Position numbers and translations under genes: made by a program. Shown here piece by piece: positions 7,801 to 16,007 of a DNA stretch of 64,000 nucleotides. The stretch covers positions 7,007 through 71,006 of the forward strand of contig CAAGSD010000061.1 of assembly GCA_900772845.1 (NCBI GenBank). The letters run 5' to 3'. A model generated the notes under the pieces. It was not told the DNA's origin. It saw only the letters and a list, made by a program, of their open reading frames with translations, and searched no databases. Within the stretch, counting starts at the first letter, position 1, and each line of letters opens with the position of its first letter. This DNA is from Lachnospiraceae bacterium. GTDB lineage: Bacteria > Bacillota > Clostridia > Lachnospirales > Lachnospiraceae.

Positions 7801-8698
7801 TAAAGATGCATTTGAGGAATTATTGATTGGTGCGGCTAACGAGTTGGCAATTCCTACAAATATCATTGAAAAAGATTACTATGTGACGATTGTATTGAAA
7901 TCATTGTCAGAGAAATTGAAAGATATGGTTTTCAAAGGAGGGACGTCACTTACAAAATGTTATCAACTGTTAGACAGATTTTCAGAGGACATTGATATAT
8001 CCTATACAGCAGAATCCGGTATACCTGGAGAAGCAAGAAAAAGACAGCTGAAAAATGCGGTAGTTGCCACTATGGAGGAATTAAACTTTCCAATCACAAA
8101 CATAGAGGATACAAGAAGCAGAAGACACTATAACTGTTATAGGGCAGCATATCCATCCATATATGAACAGTCAGGGATACTGAAACCGGGGCTTGTGGTG
8201 GAAACCTATGTTGCATTGCTCCCGTTTCCGACGGCAAAGCAAATGGTTGATAACTATATCTACCGTTTCTTGAAAAAAATAAATCGTTTAGATTTAGCAG
8301 AGACTTATGATCTGATGCCCTTTGCAATTACAACACAGACGATAGAGAGAACCCTGGTTGATAAAGTATTTGCGTTGTGTGATTATTACATGCAGGGAGA
8401 AACAGAGCGCCATTCAAGACATTTGTATGATATCTATAAGATTGTAAATTCTATAGGAGTTACAGAGAAAACGGCAAAACTTATCCCAGAGGTCAGGGAA
8501 GTACGCGCAGAGTTGCCTATTTGTCCTTCTGCAAAAGAGGGTGTTTGTATTACAAATATATTGAATGAAATAATCAAAAACCAGGCGTATAAGTCAGATT
8601 ATGAAAATATTACTCTGGGATTATTGTTTGTTCCGGAAATATATGATACGGTAATTCAAAGTTTGAAACAGCTGGCAGATAGCGGAATCTGGGATTAA
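7784..8698 (+). CDS. abiEii: AbiEii/AbiGii-type nucleotidyltransferase toxin
   Basis: Toxin of the AbiE pair: a DNA polymerase beta-fold nucleotidyltransferase. The signature FKGGTSLTKCY (residues 50-60) and SEDIDIS (67-73) supply the GG/S and the paired Asp69 and Asp71 that hold metal and nucleotide. A conserved EKDYYV segment (29-34) and a later TLVDKVFALCDYY helix are also typical. Related toxins modify tRNA 3' ends with nucleotides; whether this one does is inference. The gene is intact at 304 residues. Confidence 0.9.
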   Translation: MNLHHDKDAFEELLIGAANELAIPTNIIEKDYYVTIVLKSLSEKLKDMVFKGGTSLTKCYQLLDRFSEDIDISYTAESGIPGEARKRQLKNAVVATMEELNFPITNIEDTRSRRHYNCYRAAYPSIYEQSGILKPGLVVETYVALLPFPTAKQMVDNYIYRFLKKINRLDLAETYDLMPFAITTQTIERTLVDKVFALCDYYMQGETERHSRHLYDIYKIVNSIGVTEKTAKLIPEVREVRAELPICPSAKEGVCITNILNEIIKNQAYKSDYENITLGLLFVPEIYDTVIQSLKQLADSGIWD

Positions 8699-8748
8699 GT
8701 GGAGTAGAAAAGGATTATATCATCAGTGACAGCTTTGAAAAATAAATA

Positions 8749-8815
8749 TTGACATATATAGATAGCCGATATATATTATAGACAACGATATATATCGGCT
8801 ATCTATATAAGGAGG
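8749..8815 (+). promoter_or_regulatory. PadR promoter with perfect 22-bp inverted-repeat operator
   Basis: TTGACA (8749-8754), a 17-base spacer and TATATT (8772-8777) form the promoter. Two perfect 22-base arms (8755-8776 and 8788-8809) with an 11-base spacer cover the region between -35 and -10 and the start site. Each arm carries the core GATAGCC / GGCTATC. AAGGAGG follows at 8809-8815. The position fits autorepression by the PadR protein encoded next. Confidence 0.8.
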
Positions 8816-8822
8816 ACAAAAA

Positions 8823-9152
8823 ATGGCTGTGGACAAATCACTGATGTCGGGAAGTATGACGATGCTTCTGCTCAGATTACTGGCGGAGAAGGATATGTAC
8901 GGATACGAGATGATCGATACATTGCGGAAAAAATCCTGTAATGTGTTCGAGTTAAAAGCAGGTACGCTGTATCCGCTGTTGCACGGGCTGGAAGCGAAGG
9001 GCCTGCTTACGGTATATGAGCAGGAATATGCTGGCAAGACGAGGAAGTATTACAGTATTACGAAGGAAGGCAGAAAACTACTGGAAACGAAAAAAGCGGA
9101 GTGGATGGAATATCAGTCTGCAGTGACCAGTGTTCTGGCAATGGGGGTATAA
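8823..9152 (+). CDS. PadR-family transcriptional regulator
   Basis: A 109-residue winged-helix regulator of the short PadR subfamily: LRLLAEKDMYGYEMIDTLRK opens the helix-turn-helix, LYPLLHGLEAKGLL is the recognition helix, and RKYYSITKEGRKLL is the wing. PadR proteins of this kind repress neighbouring genes and are released by small molecules such as antimicrobials or phenolic acids. It is preceded by a perfect palindromic operator, and the downstream membrane protein gene begins 2 bases after its stop, so the pair is one regulatory unit. Confidence 0.92.
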   Translation: MAVDKSLMSGSMTMLLLRLLAEKDMYGYEMIDTLRKKSCNVFELKAGTLYPLLHGLEAKGLLTVYEQEYAGKTRKYYSITKEGRKLLETKKAEWMEYQSAVTSVLAMGV

Positions 9153-9154
9153 GG

Positions 9155-10543
9155 ATGGAGACATATTTGGAAAAATTGCTGTCACAGATCCGTTGTAAAA
9201 AAGCAAGACCCTATATTGCCGAGGAAATAAGAGATCATATCGAGAGTCAGATGGAGGACAATCTTTCTGCGGGAATGAGCTATGAGGAAGCAGAGAAAAA
9301 TGCGGTTACGGACATGGGAGATCCGGTGGAAGTCGGTATCTCTCTGGACAGGATCCATAAGCCTAAGATTGCATGGAAATTACTTTTGATAGTGGGAATC
9401 TTAAGTCTGTTGGGCATTCTGATACAGCAATCCATTCTTTTGCAGCCCGGTTATCAGGATTTGGAAATAGAGATGCAGCAAAGGTATCGGTACAATGTGG
9501 AGGGATTTGCTTCAGCGGTAGTGATAGGATTCCTTCTCATGTGTGTGATCTATTTCCTGGATTATACAGTAATTGCGAAGTACGCAAGGTTCATTGGGGG
9601 AGTTATCCTTATTCTTGCAGGACTGCATGTGGCAGGCTTTGGTGGTTTTGATTATGTTAACGGAATCGGCAGCTGGATCGGATTTGGAAGGCTCCGGGTG
9701 TCAGTTACTTCTCTGATGATGTTCTATGTACCGATTTACGGAGCTGTCTTATACAAATACAGGGACGGCGGCGTCTTTGCACTGTGCAGGGCAATCCTGT
9801 GGCTGATCCTTCCGGTATTTATTACCTCCCGGATCCCGAGTCTCGGTGTTGCCGTCATCATGATGGCCAGTATGCTGATAGAACTTACGATGGCTGTCTG
9901 GAAGGGCTGGTTTCAACTGCCGGTGAAAAAGACGATTATCGGCTTGTGGCTGTTTTTCACGGCAGCACCTGCTCTGTTACTGACTGTAAAGTACGCATTT
10001 CATTTGCTGGAAACATATCAGGAAGCCAGGATCCGTTCCTATTTCACCGCTTCCGGAGATGCCAATTACATGACGTCTATGCTTCATAAATTTAATCAAA
10101 ATATTTTATTTTGGGGCAACAGCGGAAAAGATGTGGTCGGAGGCTTGCCGGAATTCAATCAGGATTACATTTTCTCTTATATTCTGAACAGTTACGGATT
10201 GCTGGCCGGAATCTTTGTAGCCGTACTCCTGGCGGCACTGGTAGTGTTTCTGTTCGGAGCGTCGGTCAGACAGAAAAATGAACTTGGCATGGTGATGGGA
10301 TTCGGCTGCGGAATGATCATTTTATTAAATATTTCCCTGAACCTTGCAGGAATTTTTGGATGGATCCCGCTGACATCAACCTTCCTGCCGTTCTTGTCCT
10401 TCGGCAGAAATAATATTTTACTGTGTTATGCACTGGTGGGAATTATCCTGAGTATTTACAGATACAAGGATGTATATCCAAAAAAGTTCAAGGCGTCACA
10501 GGTATCATTGCAGAAGACCATTACTTTGAAGCTGGATATGTAA
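9155..10543 (+). CDS. FtsW/RodA/SpoVE-like membrane protein with N-terminal prefix domain
   Basis: Residues 1-75 are a soluble permease-prefix-type domain (ARPYIAEEIRDHIESQMEDN, then AVTDMGDPVEVGISLDRIH). About ten transmembrane helices follow. The C-terminal half matches the SEDS family: LPEFNQDYIFSYI corresponds to the usual LPEQHTDFIFAV loop and keeps the Asp, and PLTSTFLPFLSFGRNN corresponds to PxxGxxLPFLSYGGSS. SEDS proteins polymerise peptidoglycan glycan strands; the PadR control and the prefix suggest a stress-induced wall or envelope role rather than routine division. The upstream in-frame ATG at 9101 lies inside padR; 9155 follows a G-rich ribosome site. Confidence 0.75.
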   Translation: METYLEKLLSQIRCKKARPYIAEEIRDHIESQMEDNLSAGMSYEEAEKNAVTDMGDPVEVGISLDRIHKPKIAWKLLLIVGILSLLGILIQQSILLQPGYQDLEIEMQQRYRYNVEGFASAVVIGFLLMCVIYFLDYTVIAKYARFIGGVILILAGLHVAGFGGFDYVNGIGSWIGFGRLRVSVTSLMMFYVPIYGAVLYKYRDGGVFALCRAILWLILPVFITSRIPSLGVAVIMMASMLIELTMAVWKGWFQLPVKKTIIGLWLFFTAAPALLLTVKYAFHLLETYQEARIRSYFTASGDANYMTSMLHKFNQNILFWGNSGKDVVGGLPEFNQDYIFSYILNSYGLLAGIFVAVLLAALVVFLFGASVRQKNELGMVMGFGCGMIILLNISLNLAGIFGWIPLTSTFLPFLSFGRNNILLCYALVGIILSIYRYKDVYPKKFKASQVSLQKTITLKLDM

Positions 10544-10567
10544 CACGGTAATAAAAGTAATGCAAAT

Positions 10568-10605
10568 AAAAGATCCATGAGCAGGAAAACTGTCCATGGA
10601 CTTTT
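10568..10605. terminator. Bidirectional terminator
   Basis: AAAAGATCCATG (10568-10579) pairs with CATGGACTTTT (10595-10605); A and T tracts on both sides serve the convergent FtsW-like and holA genes. Confidence 0.75.
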
Positions 10606-10645
10606 ATATATCATAAGAAGAATTCACTCAATGTATTTCGCAAGC

Positions 10646-11626
10646 TTACGAGGGCAATACCGACAAAATCAGTATCTCCACACTCATCATATCATTCATG
10701 CGTCCGGATTTTACGGCCTCTTCGGTCTCTACGCACTGCTTTACCGCATTTTTCAGCACGGAAGTCTTGAAATGGGAGGCCTGCGCCACATATTTTCCGG
10801 CTGCAAAGGGCGGCACACCGATCTTGGAGGCAATGGTCTTATTGTCGTGGCCTCTACTTTTTAATTCCTTGGTCTGGAGCAGCAGGTTACACTGCCTGGC
10901 AATCAGGAACAGTATGCGCATGGGCGGCTCTTTTAATGCCAGCAGATCATAGTAAAGCTGCAATGCTTTCTGTGGCTGTTTTTCCGCAATGGCATTGACC
11001 ATATCGAAGATGTGGTTGGTGATACGGGTGGTGCAGACAGATTCCACATCCTCTGCGGTGACTATGTCACGATCGAGACAGTAGCAGATCAGCTTCTCCA
11101 GCTCCATCTGGATATTTTCCATATCCGTGCCGGTCTTGGAGAGCAGGAGCTGAGCGGTATTCTCGGAGATTTTCTTCCCTTCTTTGCCCAGAATACCGGC
11201 GATCCAGCGCTTTAGGGAATTTTCATCCTGCACGGTGAATTCGGCAGCGTACCCCTTCGACTGCACAGCTTTGTAGAGCTTGCTGCGCTTATCCACTTCA
11301 CTTTCCGTGAAAATGAAAAAGGTGGTGTCATTGGGAGCTGCAAGGTATTCCGCCAGCTTTTCCCCACCGGCTTTGAAGAGCCCGGTATCTTTGAAAAACA
11401 TGACACGGCGTTCTGCCAGAAAGGGGAGTGTCTCCGCCAGATCGATGACCTCTCCCAGAGTAAAATCTTTGCCCTGATAGAAGTGGGTGTTCATCTCATC
11501 CCCCTCCTGACACAGAGCCTTACGCAGACGGTCCGTGTACTGGTTTTTCAGATAACGTTCCTCTCCATAGAGCAGATAGATCTGTTTAAAATTGCCGGTT
11601 TTGATGTCTTCGTTTATCCGCTGCAT
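10646..11626 (-). CDS. holA: DNA polymerase III delta subunit
   Basis: Clamp-loader subunit that opens the beta sliding clamp during replication. The N-terminal domain starts with IYLLYGEERYLKNQYTDRL, the degenerate P-loop region of HolA; later FIFTESEVDKRSKLYK and DMENIQMELEKLICYC are typical AAA+-like segments, and ARQCNLLLQ opens the C-terminal collar. At 326 residues it has family length. It is transcribed against its neighbours and converges with the FtsW-like gene on a shared terminator. Confidence 0.92.
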   Translation of the reverse strand: MQRINEDIKTGNFKQIYLLYGEERYLKNQYTDRLRKALCQEGDEMNTHFYQGKDFTLGEVIDLAETLPFLAERRVMFFKDTGLFKAGGEKLAEYLAAPNDTTFFIFTESEVDKRSKLYKAVQSKGYAAEFTVQDENSLKRWIAGILGKEGKKISENTAQLLLSKTGTDMENIQMELEKLICYCLDRDIVTAEDVESVCTTRITNHIFDMVNAIAEKQPQKALQLYYDLLALKEPPMRILFLIARQCNLLLQTKELKSRGHDNKTIASKIGVPPFAAGKYVAQASHFKTSVLKNAVKQCVETEEAVKSGRMNDMMSVEILILSVLPS

Positions 11627-11744
11627 GAAATGATCCTTTCTGGAAAGATACGGTTACTTCTACATTAGATTCCTAAAAGAGTATACCCCATTTCCTATTG
11701 AGGTTTCAAGGGGTGTATGCTATTATGGAACAAAACAGTTCGAC

Positions 11745-11805
11745 CATGGACATATACGAGAGACACAATCATGCTTGCATGATTTTGCGAACGAATATGT
11801 CCATG
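11745..11805. repeat. Intergenic hairpin, CTTG-tip family
   Basis: Outer stem CATGGACATAT / ATATGTCCATG (11745-11755, 11795-11805) and inner stem AATCATG / CATGATT around a CTTG tip (11767-11784). The same plan appears near 16008 and, as a perfect stem, at 30226. The left side is preceded by GTTCGACCAT, which recurs at about 11930. Confidence 0.7.
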
Positions 11806-11820
11806 AGTTAAGCGCCGATT

Positions 11821-11877
11821 CATGAGCAAAGGTAGTCACGAAGTGACGGAAAGCGCGGCAGCGCGACTTTGCGAATG
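11821..11877. repeat. ATGAGCAAA...TTTGCGAATGG element
   Basis: CATGAGCAAA opens and TTTGCGAATGG closes an element with two hairpins: GTCAC-GAA-GTGAC (11835-11847) and CGCG-GCAG-CGCG. The same borders and a GAA-loop hairpin occur at 16083-16124, also just after a CTTG hairpin. The rest of the 11627-11961 gap holds no ORF I can support. Confidence 0.6.
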
Positions 11878-11961
11878 GTGCGGGTCGAACGTGAGACAGC
11901 GCAGTTCGAATGTGGAACAGTGCGGTTCGACCATCATACCATAAGAGGAAGGAAGAGAAAA

Positions 11962-12396
11962 ATGAGTAGGAAAAGCGGGTTCATTCAGGAATTTAAAAAG
12001 TTTATTCTGAGGGGAAATGTAATGGATATGGCAGTCGGCGTGATCGTCGGCGGCGCATTTACCGCTATTGTTACTTCTCTGAATCAGGACATCCTTACTC
12101 CGGTTCTGGCAATCTTCGGCGGTACTGATTTTTCGAATCTGTATGTAAAACTGGGCAGCAGTGAGACGGCACCGGTGCTGATGTACGGTAATTTTATCAC
12201 AGCAGTCATCAATTTCCTGATCACGGCATTTGTGATCTTCTGTCTGGTAAAATTCATTAATAAGCTGGGAGACACCCTGCATCACAAAGAGGAAGCTCCG
12301 GCGGCACCTACCACGAAAAAATGTCCGTTCTGCAAGAGTGAGATCGCAATTGACGCAACGAGATGTCCGCACTGTACTTCTCAGCTGGAACAGTGA
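11962..12396 (+). CDS. mscL: Large-conductance mechanosensitive channel with zinc ribbon
   Basis: MscL forms a pentameric channel that opens under membrane tension to release solutes on osmotic downshock. FKKFILRGNVMDMAVGVIVG is the signature first helix (TM1), and a second helix lies near residues 73-97. The C-terminus departs from the classic form: the tail ends in CPFCKSEIAIDATRCPHC, a four-cysteine zinc-ribbon knuckle of the kind found in many Clostridia MscL proteins. The ATG at 11962 has AGGAAGGAAG upstream; the open frame before it lies in the repeat region. Confidence 0.93.
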   Translation: MSRKSGFIQEFKKFILRGNVMDMAVGVIVGGAFTAIVTSLNQDILTPVLAIFGGTDFSNLYVKLGSSETAPVLMYGNFITAVINFLITAFVIFCLVKFINKLGDTLHHKEEAPAAPTTKKCPFCKSEIAIDATRCPHCTSQLEQ

Positions 12397-12456
12397 TCAT
12401 TTGTCGGCAGCGTAAAGACTTTGAGTGCTGAGAGATAGAAAACCGTGGAGGAAAGC

Positions 12457-13503
12457 ATGGGAAAAATACAAGGGATAGTTATGACGGCAGGAGTGGGCTG
12501 TCTGTTGATGAGCATGCTGACAGGCTGCGGAAATGAAACGACCAGGATCGCAGAAGGAATGCAGCTGGTGGAAACACTGGATTACCAGGGGGCACTGGCT
12601 GCCTTTGATGAAGCGGAAGCGCAGAAGGAGAACAGCCGGCTGATCGCAAGAGGCAGAGGGATCGCCAGCATGGGACTGACAGATTACGAGCAGGCAGTAC
12701 AGTACTTTACGCAGGCGCTGGAACTGAGCAGCGGCTGGGTCCAGAACGTGGATTATGATATGAACTACTATCTGGCGGCTGCATATACCAAGAATGGTCA
12801 GCCGGCGGAAGCTAAAAAAGTATATGATGCCATTCTGGGTCTGAAACCGGAAGAAAAGGATGCTTATTTTCTCAGAGGCTCCACAGAACTGGAGATTGGA
12901 GATTATGACAGTGCTAAGGCGGATTTTGATCAGGTCATTTCCATGGATCCGAAAAATTATGACCGGTTGATACAAATCTATGAAGTCCTTGCGGAGTACG
13001 GTTACCGGGAAGTGGGACAGGAATATCTGCAGAATGTATTAGATACGGCAAAACAGCTGGATGCCTACGACAGTGGGCGGATTTATTACTATCTCGGAGA
13101 ATATCAGAAGGCTTATCTGGCGCTGGAAGAGGCGAAGGATAAGGGCGGTGCGGACAGCTATCTGTACCTGGGCAGAGCTTATGAGGCAACCGGTGATTAC
13201 AATTATGCATCCAGCATATATAGCAATTATCTTTCCAAACAGGGACCGGATGCAGAAATCTACAATCAGCTGGGGCTGTGTGAAATGGCTAAAAAGGAAT
13301 ACCAGAAGGCTCTTGAAGCATTCCAGGCCGGAAAACAGATCGAAGGAAACAGCCTGATGCAGACCTTATCCTTTAATGAAATTGTGGCATATGAATATCT
13401 GGAAGATTATCAGAAGGCATCGGTGCTGCTGAAGGCTTATTTACAAAATTACCCGGACGACCAGACGGCCATCCGGGAGCAGCAGTTTCTGTCTACCAGG
13501 TAA
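12457..13503 (+). CDS. TPR-repeat lipoprotein
   Basis: A signal peptide with lipobox LTGC (Cys near residue 24) is followed by about eight tetratricopeptide repeats; clear ones include YEQAVQYFTQALELSSG, YDSAKADFDQVISMDP and YQKALEAFQAGKQIEG. TPR arrays are protein-binding scaffolds, so this is probably an outer-face adaptor anchored to the membrane. GGAGG (12447-12451) fixes the ATG at 12457. It follows mscL by 60 bases; no functional link is evident. Confidence 0.82.
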   Translation: MGKIQGIVMTAGVGCLLMSMLTGCGNETTRIAEGMQLVETLDYQGALAAFDEAEAQKENSRLIARGRGIASMGLTDYEQAVQYFTQALELSSGWVQNVDYDMNYYLAAAYTKNGQPAEAKKVYDAILGLKPEEKDAYFLRGSTELEIGDYDSAKADFDQVISMDPKNYDRLIQIYEVLAEYGYREVGQEYLQNVLDTAKQLDAYDSGRIYYYLGEYQKAYLALEEAKDKGGADSYLYLGRAYEATGDYNYASSIYSNYLSKQGPDAEIYNQLGLCEMAKKEYQKALEAFQAGKQIEGNSLMQTLSFNEIVAYEYLEDYQKASVLLKAYLQNYPDDQTAIREQQFLSTR

Positions 13504-13525
13504 TGAGTCAGCAGAATAAACAGAT

Positions 13526-13906
13526 TTAATCAGTGGCAGAGTCTTCCTGTGAGGATTCTGCCCTTTGTCTTAGTTGCAGCAGATCAATATAATCAAGCAG
13601 GGAGGCAGCGTTTTTGGAATTAAAATGCTGCAGGATATCCACCAGACCGGCAACGGTGACATCAGGTGCAAATTCCTGATTCAGGACATCCAGACGATAA
13701 CGATAAGGAGTGCGTCCCAACAGATAGTCGGTCGATACTCCGAAGAAGTCAGCCAATTGTATCAATGCCTCCTGATCCGGAAAATGGATATTGTTTTCAT
13801 AATTCGAAATGGTGCCCACGGAAACTTTCAGTATGGCAGCCAGTTCTTTCTGATAGATTCCCCGTTCTTCCCGCAGGGATGCAAGAATCTCACCGAAACT
13901 CCTCAT
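13526..13906 (-). CDS. XRE-family transcriptional regulator
   Basis: Cro/C1-type helix-turn-helix at the N-terminus (FGEILASLREERGIYQKELA, then VSVGTISNYENN) followed by FFGVSTDYLLGR, the usual linker of stand-alone XRE regulators, and a C-terminal helix pair of about 60 residues. The ATG at 13906 has GAGG at the right distance; an ATG at 13918 is also in frame but lacks one. It is divergent from the enolase gene with about 430 bases between them. Target unknown. Confidence 0.85.
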   Translation of the reverse strand: MRSFGEILASLREERGIYQKELAAILKVSVGTISNYENNIHFPDQEALIQLADFFGVSTDYLLGRTPYRYRLDVLNQEFAPDVTVAGLVDILQHFNSKNAASLLDYIDLLQLRQRAESSQEDSATD

Positions 13907-14115
13907 ATTGCCTCGCATTCTGCCGCAGATGCAGCATATTTAAATGTTTTTCTTTTAAGATTTGATGAACTCTATTTTACTATATTTTAGTTTTAAAGGA
14001 ATACAAATTTAGAAAAAGAGGAAAATAATAAAAATATTTCGTTAAAATCAATATTAACTAAAAAATGAAAAATATTCCTGACTTTTTCATTGAGAAATCC
14101 TCTCATTAAAACCTA

Positions 14116-14144
14116 TTGCTATTTTTCAAAAAGCCCGATATAAT
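14116..14144 (+). promoter_or_regulatory. Enolase promoter
   Basis: TTGCTA (14116-14121), a 17-base spacer and TATAAT (14139-14144). The predicted start near 14151 places the first leader hairpin at the very 5' end of the transcript, leaving a 190-base leader before eno. The 13919-14115 stretch is AT-rich and shows no gene. Confidence 0.75.
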
Positions 14145-14150
14145 AATTCA

Positions 14151-14280
14151 AGAGTTAGGTGCAACTAACTAATGAGTGAATCATGTGAAACTCCTCAGAG
14201 GAAACGGAGCTGCTGAATCCGCAGACTGCCGGGAGGTCATCTTCCGGGAGGAGTTTTTCAGCCCTTATAGGGGATTCACG
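14151..14280 (+). ncRNA. Structured leader RNA upstream of enolase, unknown class
   Basis: Visible helices: AGTTAG/CTAACT (14153-14158, 14165-14170); GTGAATC/GATTCAC (14176-14182, 14273-14279); AAACTCCTC/GAGGAGTTT (14188-14196, 14248-14256); CTGC/GCAG (14210-14213, 14221-14224); CCGGGAG/CTTCCGG with one G-U pair (14229-14235, 14241-14247); CCC/GGG (14262-14264, 14270-14272). They nest into a multi-branch fold. Two alternative pairings exist: loop TGAATCC (14214-14220) with GGATTCA (14272-14278), which competes with the closing stem, and CTCC (14191-14194) with GGAG (14206-14209). Such mutually exclusive helices are typical of cis-regulatory switches. No terminator is obvious before the enolase ribosome site. 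I do not recognise it as a known riboswitch. Confidence 0.6.
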
Positions 14281-14337
14281 AAAGAGAAGGTTTGGGAATA
14301 AAAAGTTTAGAATAGAGGATAAAGGAGAAGGACAGAG

Positions 14338-15636
14338 ATGAACTATTTAGAGATTGAAAAAGTAATCGGAAGAGAGATTCTGGATTCCAGAGGAAATCCT
14401 ACCGTAGAAGCAGAGGTGACTCTGGCAGATGGTACCATCGGACGCGGCATGGCACCTAGCGGTGCATCCACCGGTGAATTCGAGGCACTGGAACTGAGAG
14501 ACGGAGACAAGAGCAGATATCTGGGCAAAGGTGTGCAGAAGGCTGTAGAAAATATCAATACTGTAATCAATGAGACTCTGCAGGGAATGGATGCTTCCGA
14601 TATTTATGCCATTGATAAGGCAATGATCGATGCGGACGGAACCAAGGATAAATCCAGACTGGGAGCCAATGCAATCCTGGCAGTATCCATTGCCAGTGCG
14701 AGAGCCGCAGCGATTTCCCTGGATATTCCCCTGTATCGTTTCCTGGGCGGTATCTCCGGCAACAGACTTCCGGTTCCCATGATGAACATTATCAACGGCG
14801 GCTGTCATGCATTGTCATCCGGTCTGGATGTACAGGAATTCATGATCATGCCCGTAGGCGCTCCTTCTTTCAAGGAATGCTTAAGGTGGTGTGCTGAAGT
14901 ATTCCATGCTCTGGCTTCTATTTTAAAGGACAGAGGACTGGCTACTTCCGTAGGTGATGAAGGTGGTTTTGCACCGGCATTAAAGTCTGACGAAGAAGCT
15001 ATCGAGACGATCTTAGAGGCTGTGAAGAAAGCAGGCTATGAGCCCGGCAAGGACTTCAAGATCGCAATGGATGCCGCTTCCAGCGAATGGAAGACCGGCA
15101 AAGTGGGCGAATACAAGCTGCCTAAGGCAGGTACCGTATTTACCTCCGAAGAACTGATCGCACATTGGAAGAAACTGGTGGACAAATATCCCATCATTTC
15201 GATAGAAGATGCACTGGACGAGGAAGACTGGGAAGGCTGGAAGAAGCTGACCGCAGAACTGGGTGACAAGGTACAGCTGGTTGGTGATGACCTTTTCGTA
15301 ACCAATACCGAGAGACTGGCAAAGGGAATCTCCCTTGGCTGTGGCAACTCCATCCTCATCAAGCTGAATCAGATCGGATCCGTATCCGAGACTCTGGAAG
15401 CTATCAAGATGGCACACAAGGCAGGCTATACCGCTATCTCTTCCCATCGTTCGGGTGAGACTGAGGATACCACCATTGCCGATCTGGCAGTGGCACTGAA
15501 CACCTGTCAGATCAAGACCGGTGCTCCCAGCAGAACCGAGCGTGTGGCGAAATACAACCAGCTGCTCCGTATCGAGGAAGAGCTGGGTGCAGCAGCCGTA
15601 TATCCCGGCATGGGCGCATTCAACGTTCAGAATTAA
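14338..15636 (+). CDS. eno: Enolase
   Basis: Glycolytic enzyme that dehydrates 2-phosphoglycerate to phosphoenolpyruvate. Hallmarks in order: EILDSRGNPTVEAEV, the SGASTGEFEALELRDGD loop, VGDEGGFAP, SIEDALDEEDWEGW with metal ligands, LIKLNQIGSVSETLEA with the catalytic Lys, and SHRSGETEDTTIADLAVA. At 432 residues it is of standard length and complete. GGAG (14324-14327) precedes the ATG. It is transcribed alone behind a 190-base structured leader and ends in a clear terminator. Codon choice is biased toward C/G-ending codons compared with neighbours, as expected of a highly expressed gene. Confidence 0.98.
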   Translation: MNYLEIEKVIGREILDSRGNPTVEAEVTLADGTIGRGMAPSGASTGEFEALELRDGDKSRYLGKGVQKAVENINTVINETLQGMDASDIYAIDKAMIDADGTKDKSRLGANAILAVSIASARAAAISLDIPLYRFLGGISGNRLPVPMMNIINGGCHALSSGLDVQEFMIMPVGAPSFKECLRWCAEVFHALASILKDRGLATSVGDEGGFAPALKSDEEAIETILEAVKKAGYEPGKDFKIAMDAASSEWKTGKVGEYKLPKAGTVFTSEELIAHWKKLVDKYPIISIEDALDEEDWEGWKKLTAELGDKVQLVGDDLFVTNTERLAKGISLGCGNSILIKLNQIGSVSETLEAIKMAHKAGYTAISSHRSGETEDTTIADLAVALNTCQIKTGAPSRTERVAKYNQLLRIEEELGAAAVYPGMGAFNVQN

Positions 15637-15680
15637 TTCGCTTTTATCCAAAACTATTTTGGTTTCTCTTTTTCTCTTCA

Positions 15681-15704
15681 GGGACTGTTCGAAAGGACAG
15701 TCCC
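15681..15704 (+). terminator. Enolase terminator
   Basis: GGGACTGT / ACAGTCCC with an eight-base loop, followed by CGTTTGCGTTTTC. Confidence 0.85.
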
Positions 15705-15935
15705 GTTTGCGTTTTCATTTTTCTTTTTTTAAAACCTTGCGACATTTTTCCTCTCCCATCTGTATCTAAGATAGAACGGTAAGGAAAATGGCGTAAGATC
15801 CCGGAAACCGCCGAAGGAAGCCGTGGAAGAAGAAATGCATTATTTCATATTGACTTTTCCGGAATCTATGTGATAAAATCTCACCGTTGCAAAAATAGTA
15901 AAACAGCATAAAGACTTTAGGTAAGAATTGGAAAC
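15705..15935. other. Intergenic stretch without a gene
   Basis: Holds short chance ORFs only; none has a ribosome site or a recognisable product. The hairpins from 15936 onward belong to the dispersed repeat family. Confidence 0.4.
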
Positions 15936-15983
15936 GACACATGTGCGCACTGCTCACTGATTAACGAACAACACACATGTGTC
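15936..15983 (+). repeat. Hairpin with ten-base palindromic arms
   Basis: GACACATGTG (15936-15945) and CACATGTGTC (15974-15983) are exact inverse copies, followed by TTTTTG, so it could also stop transcription. Confidence 0.6.
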
Positions 15984-16007
15984 TTTTTGCGCCCTATTCA
16001 GAGTCAG

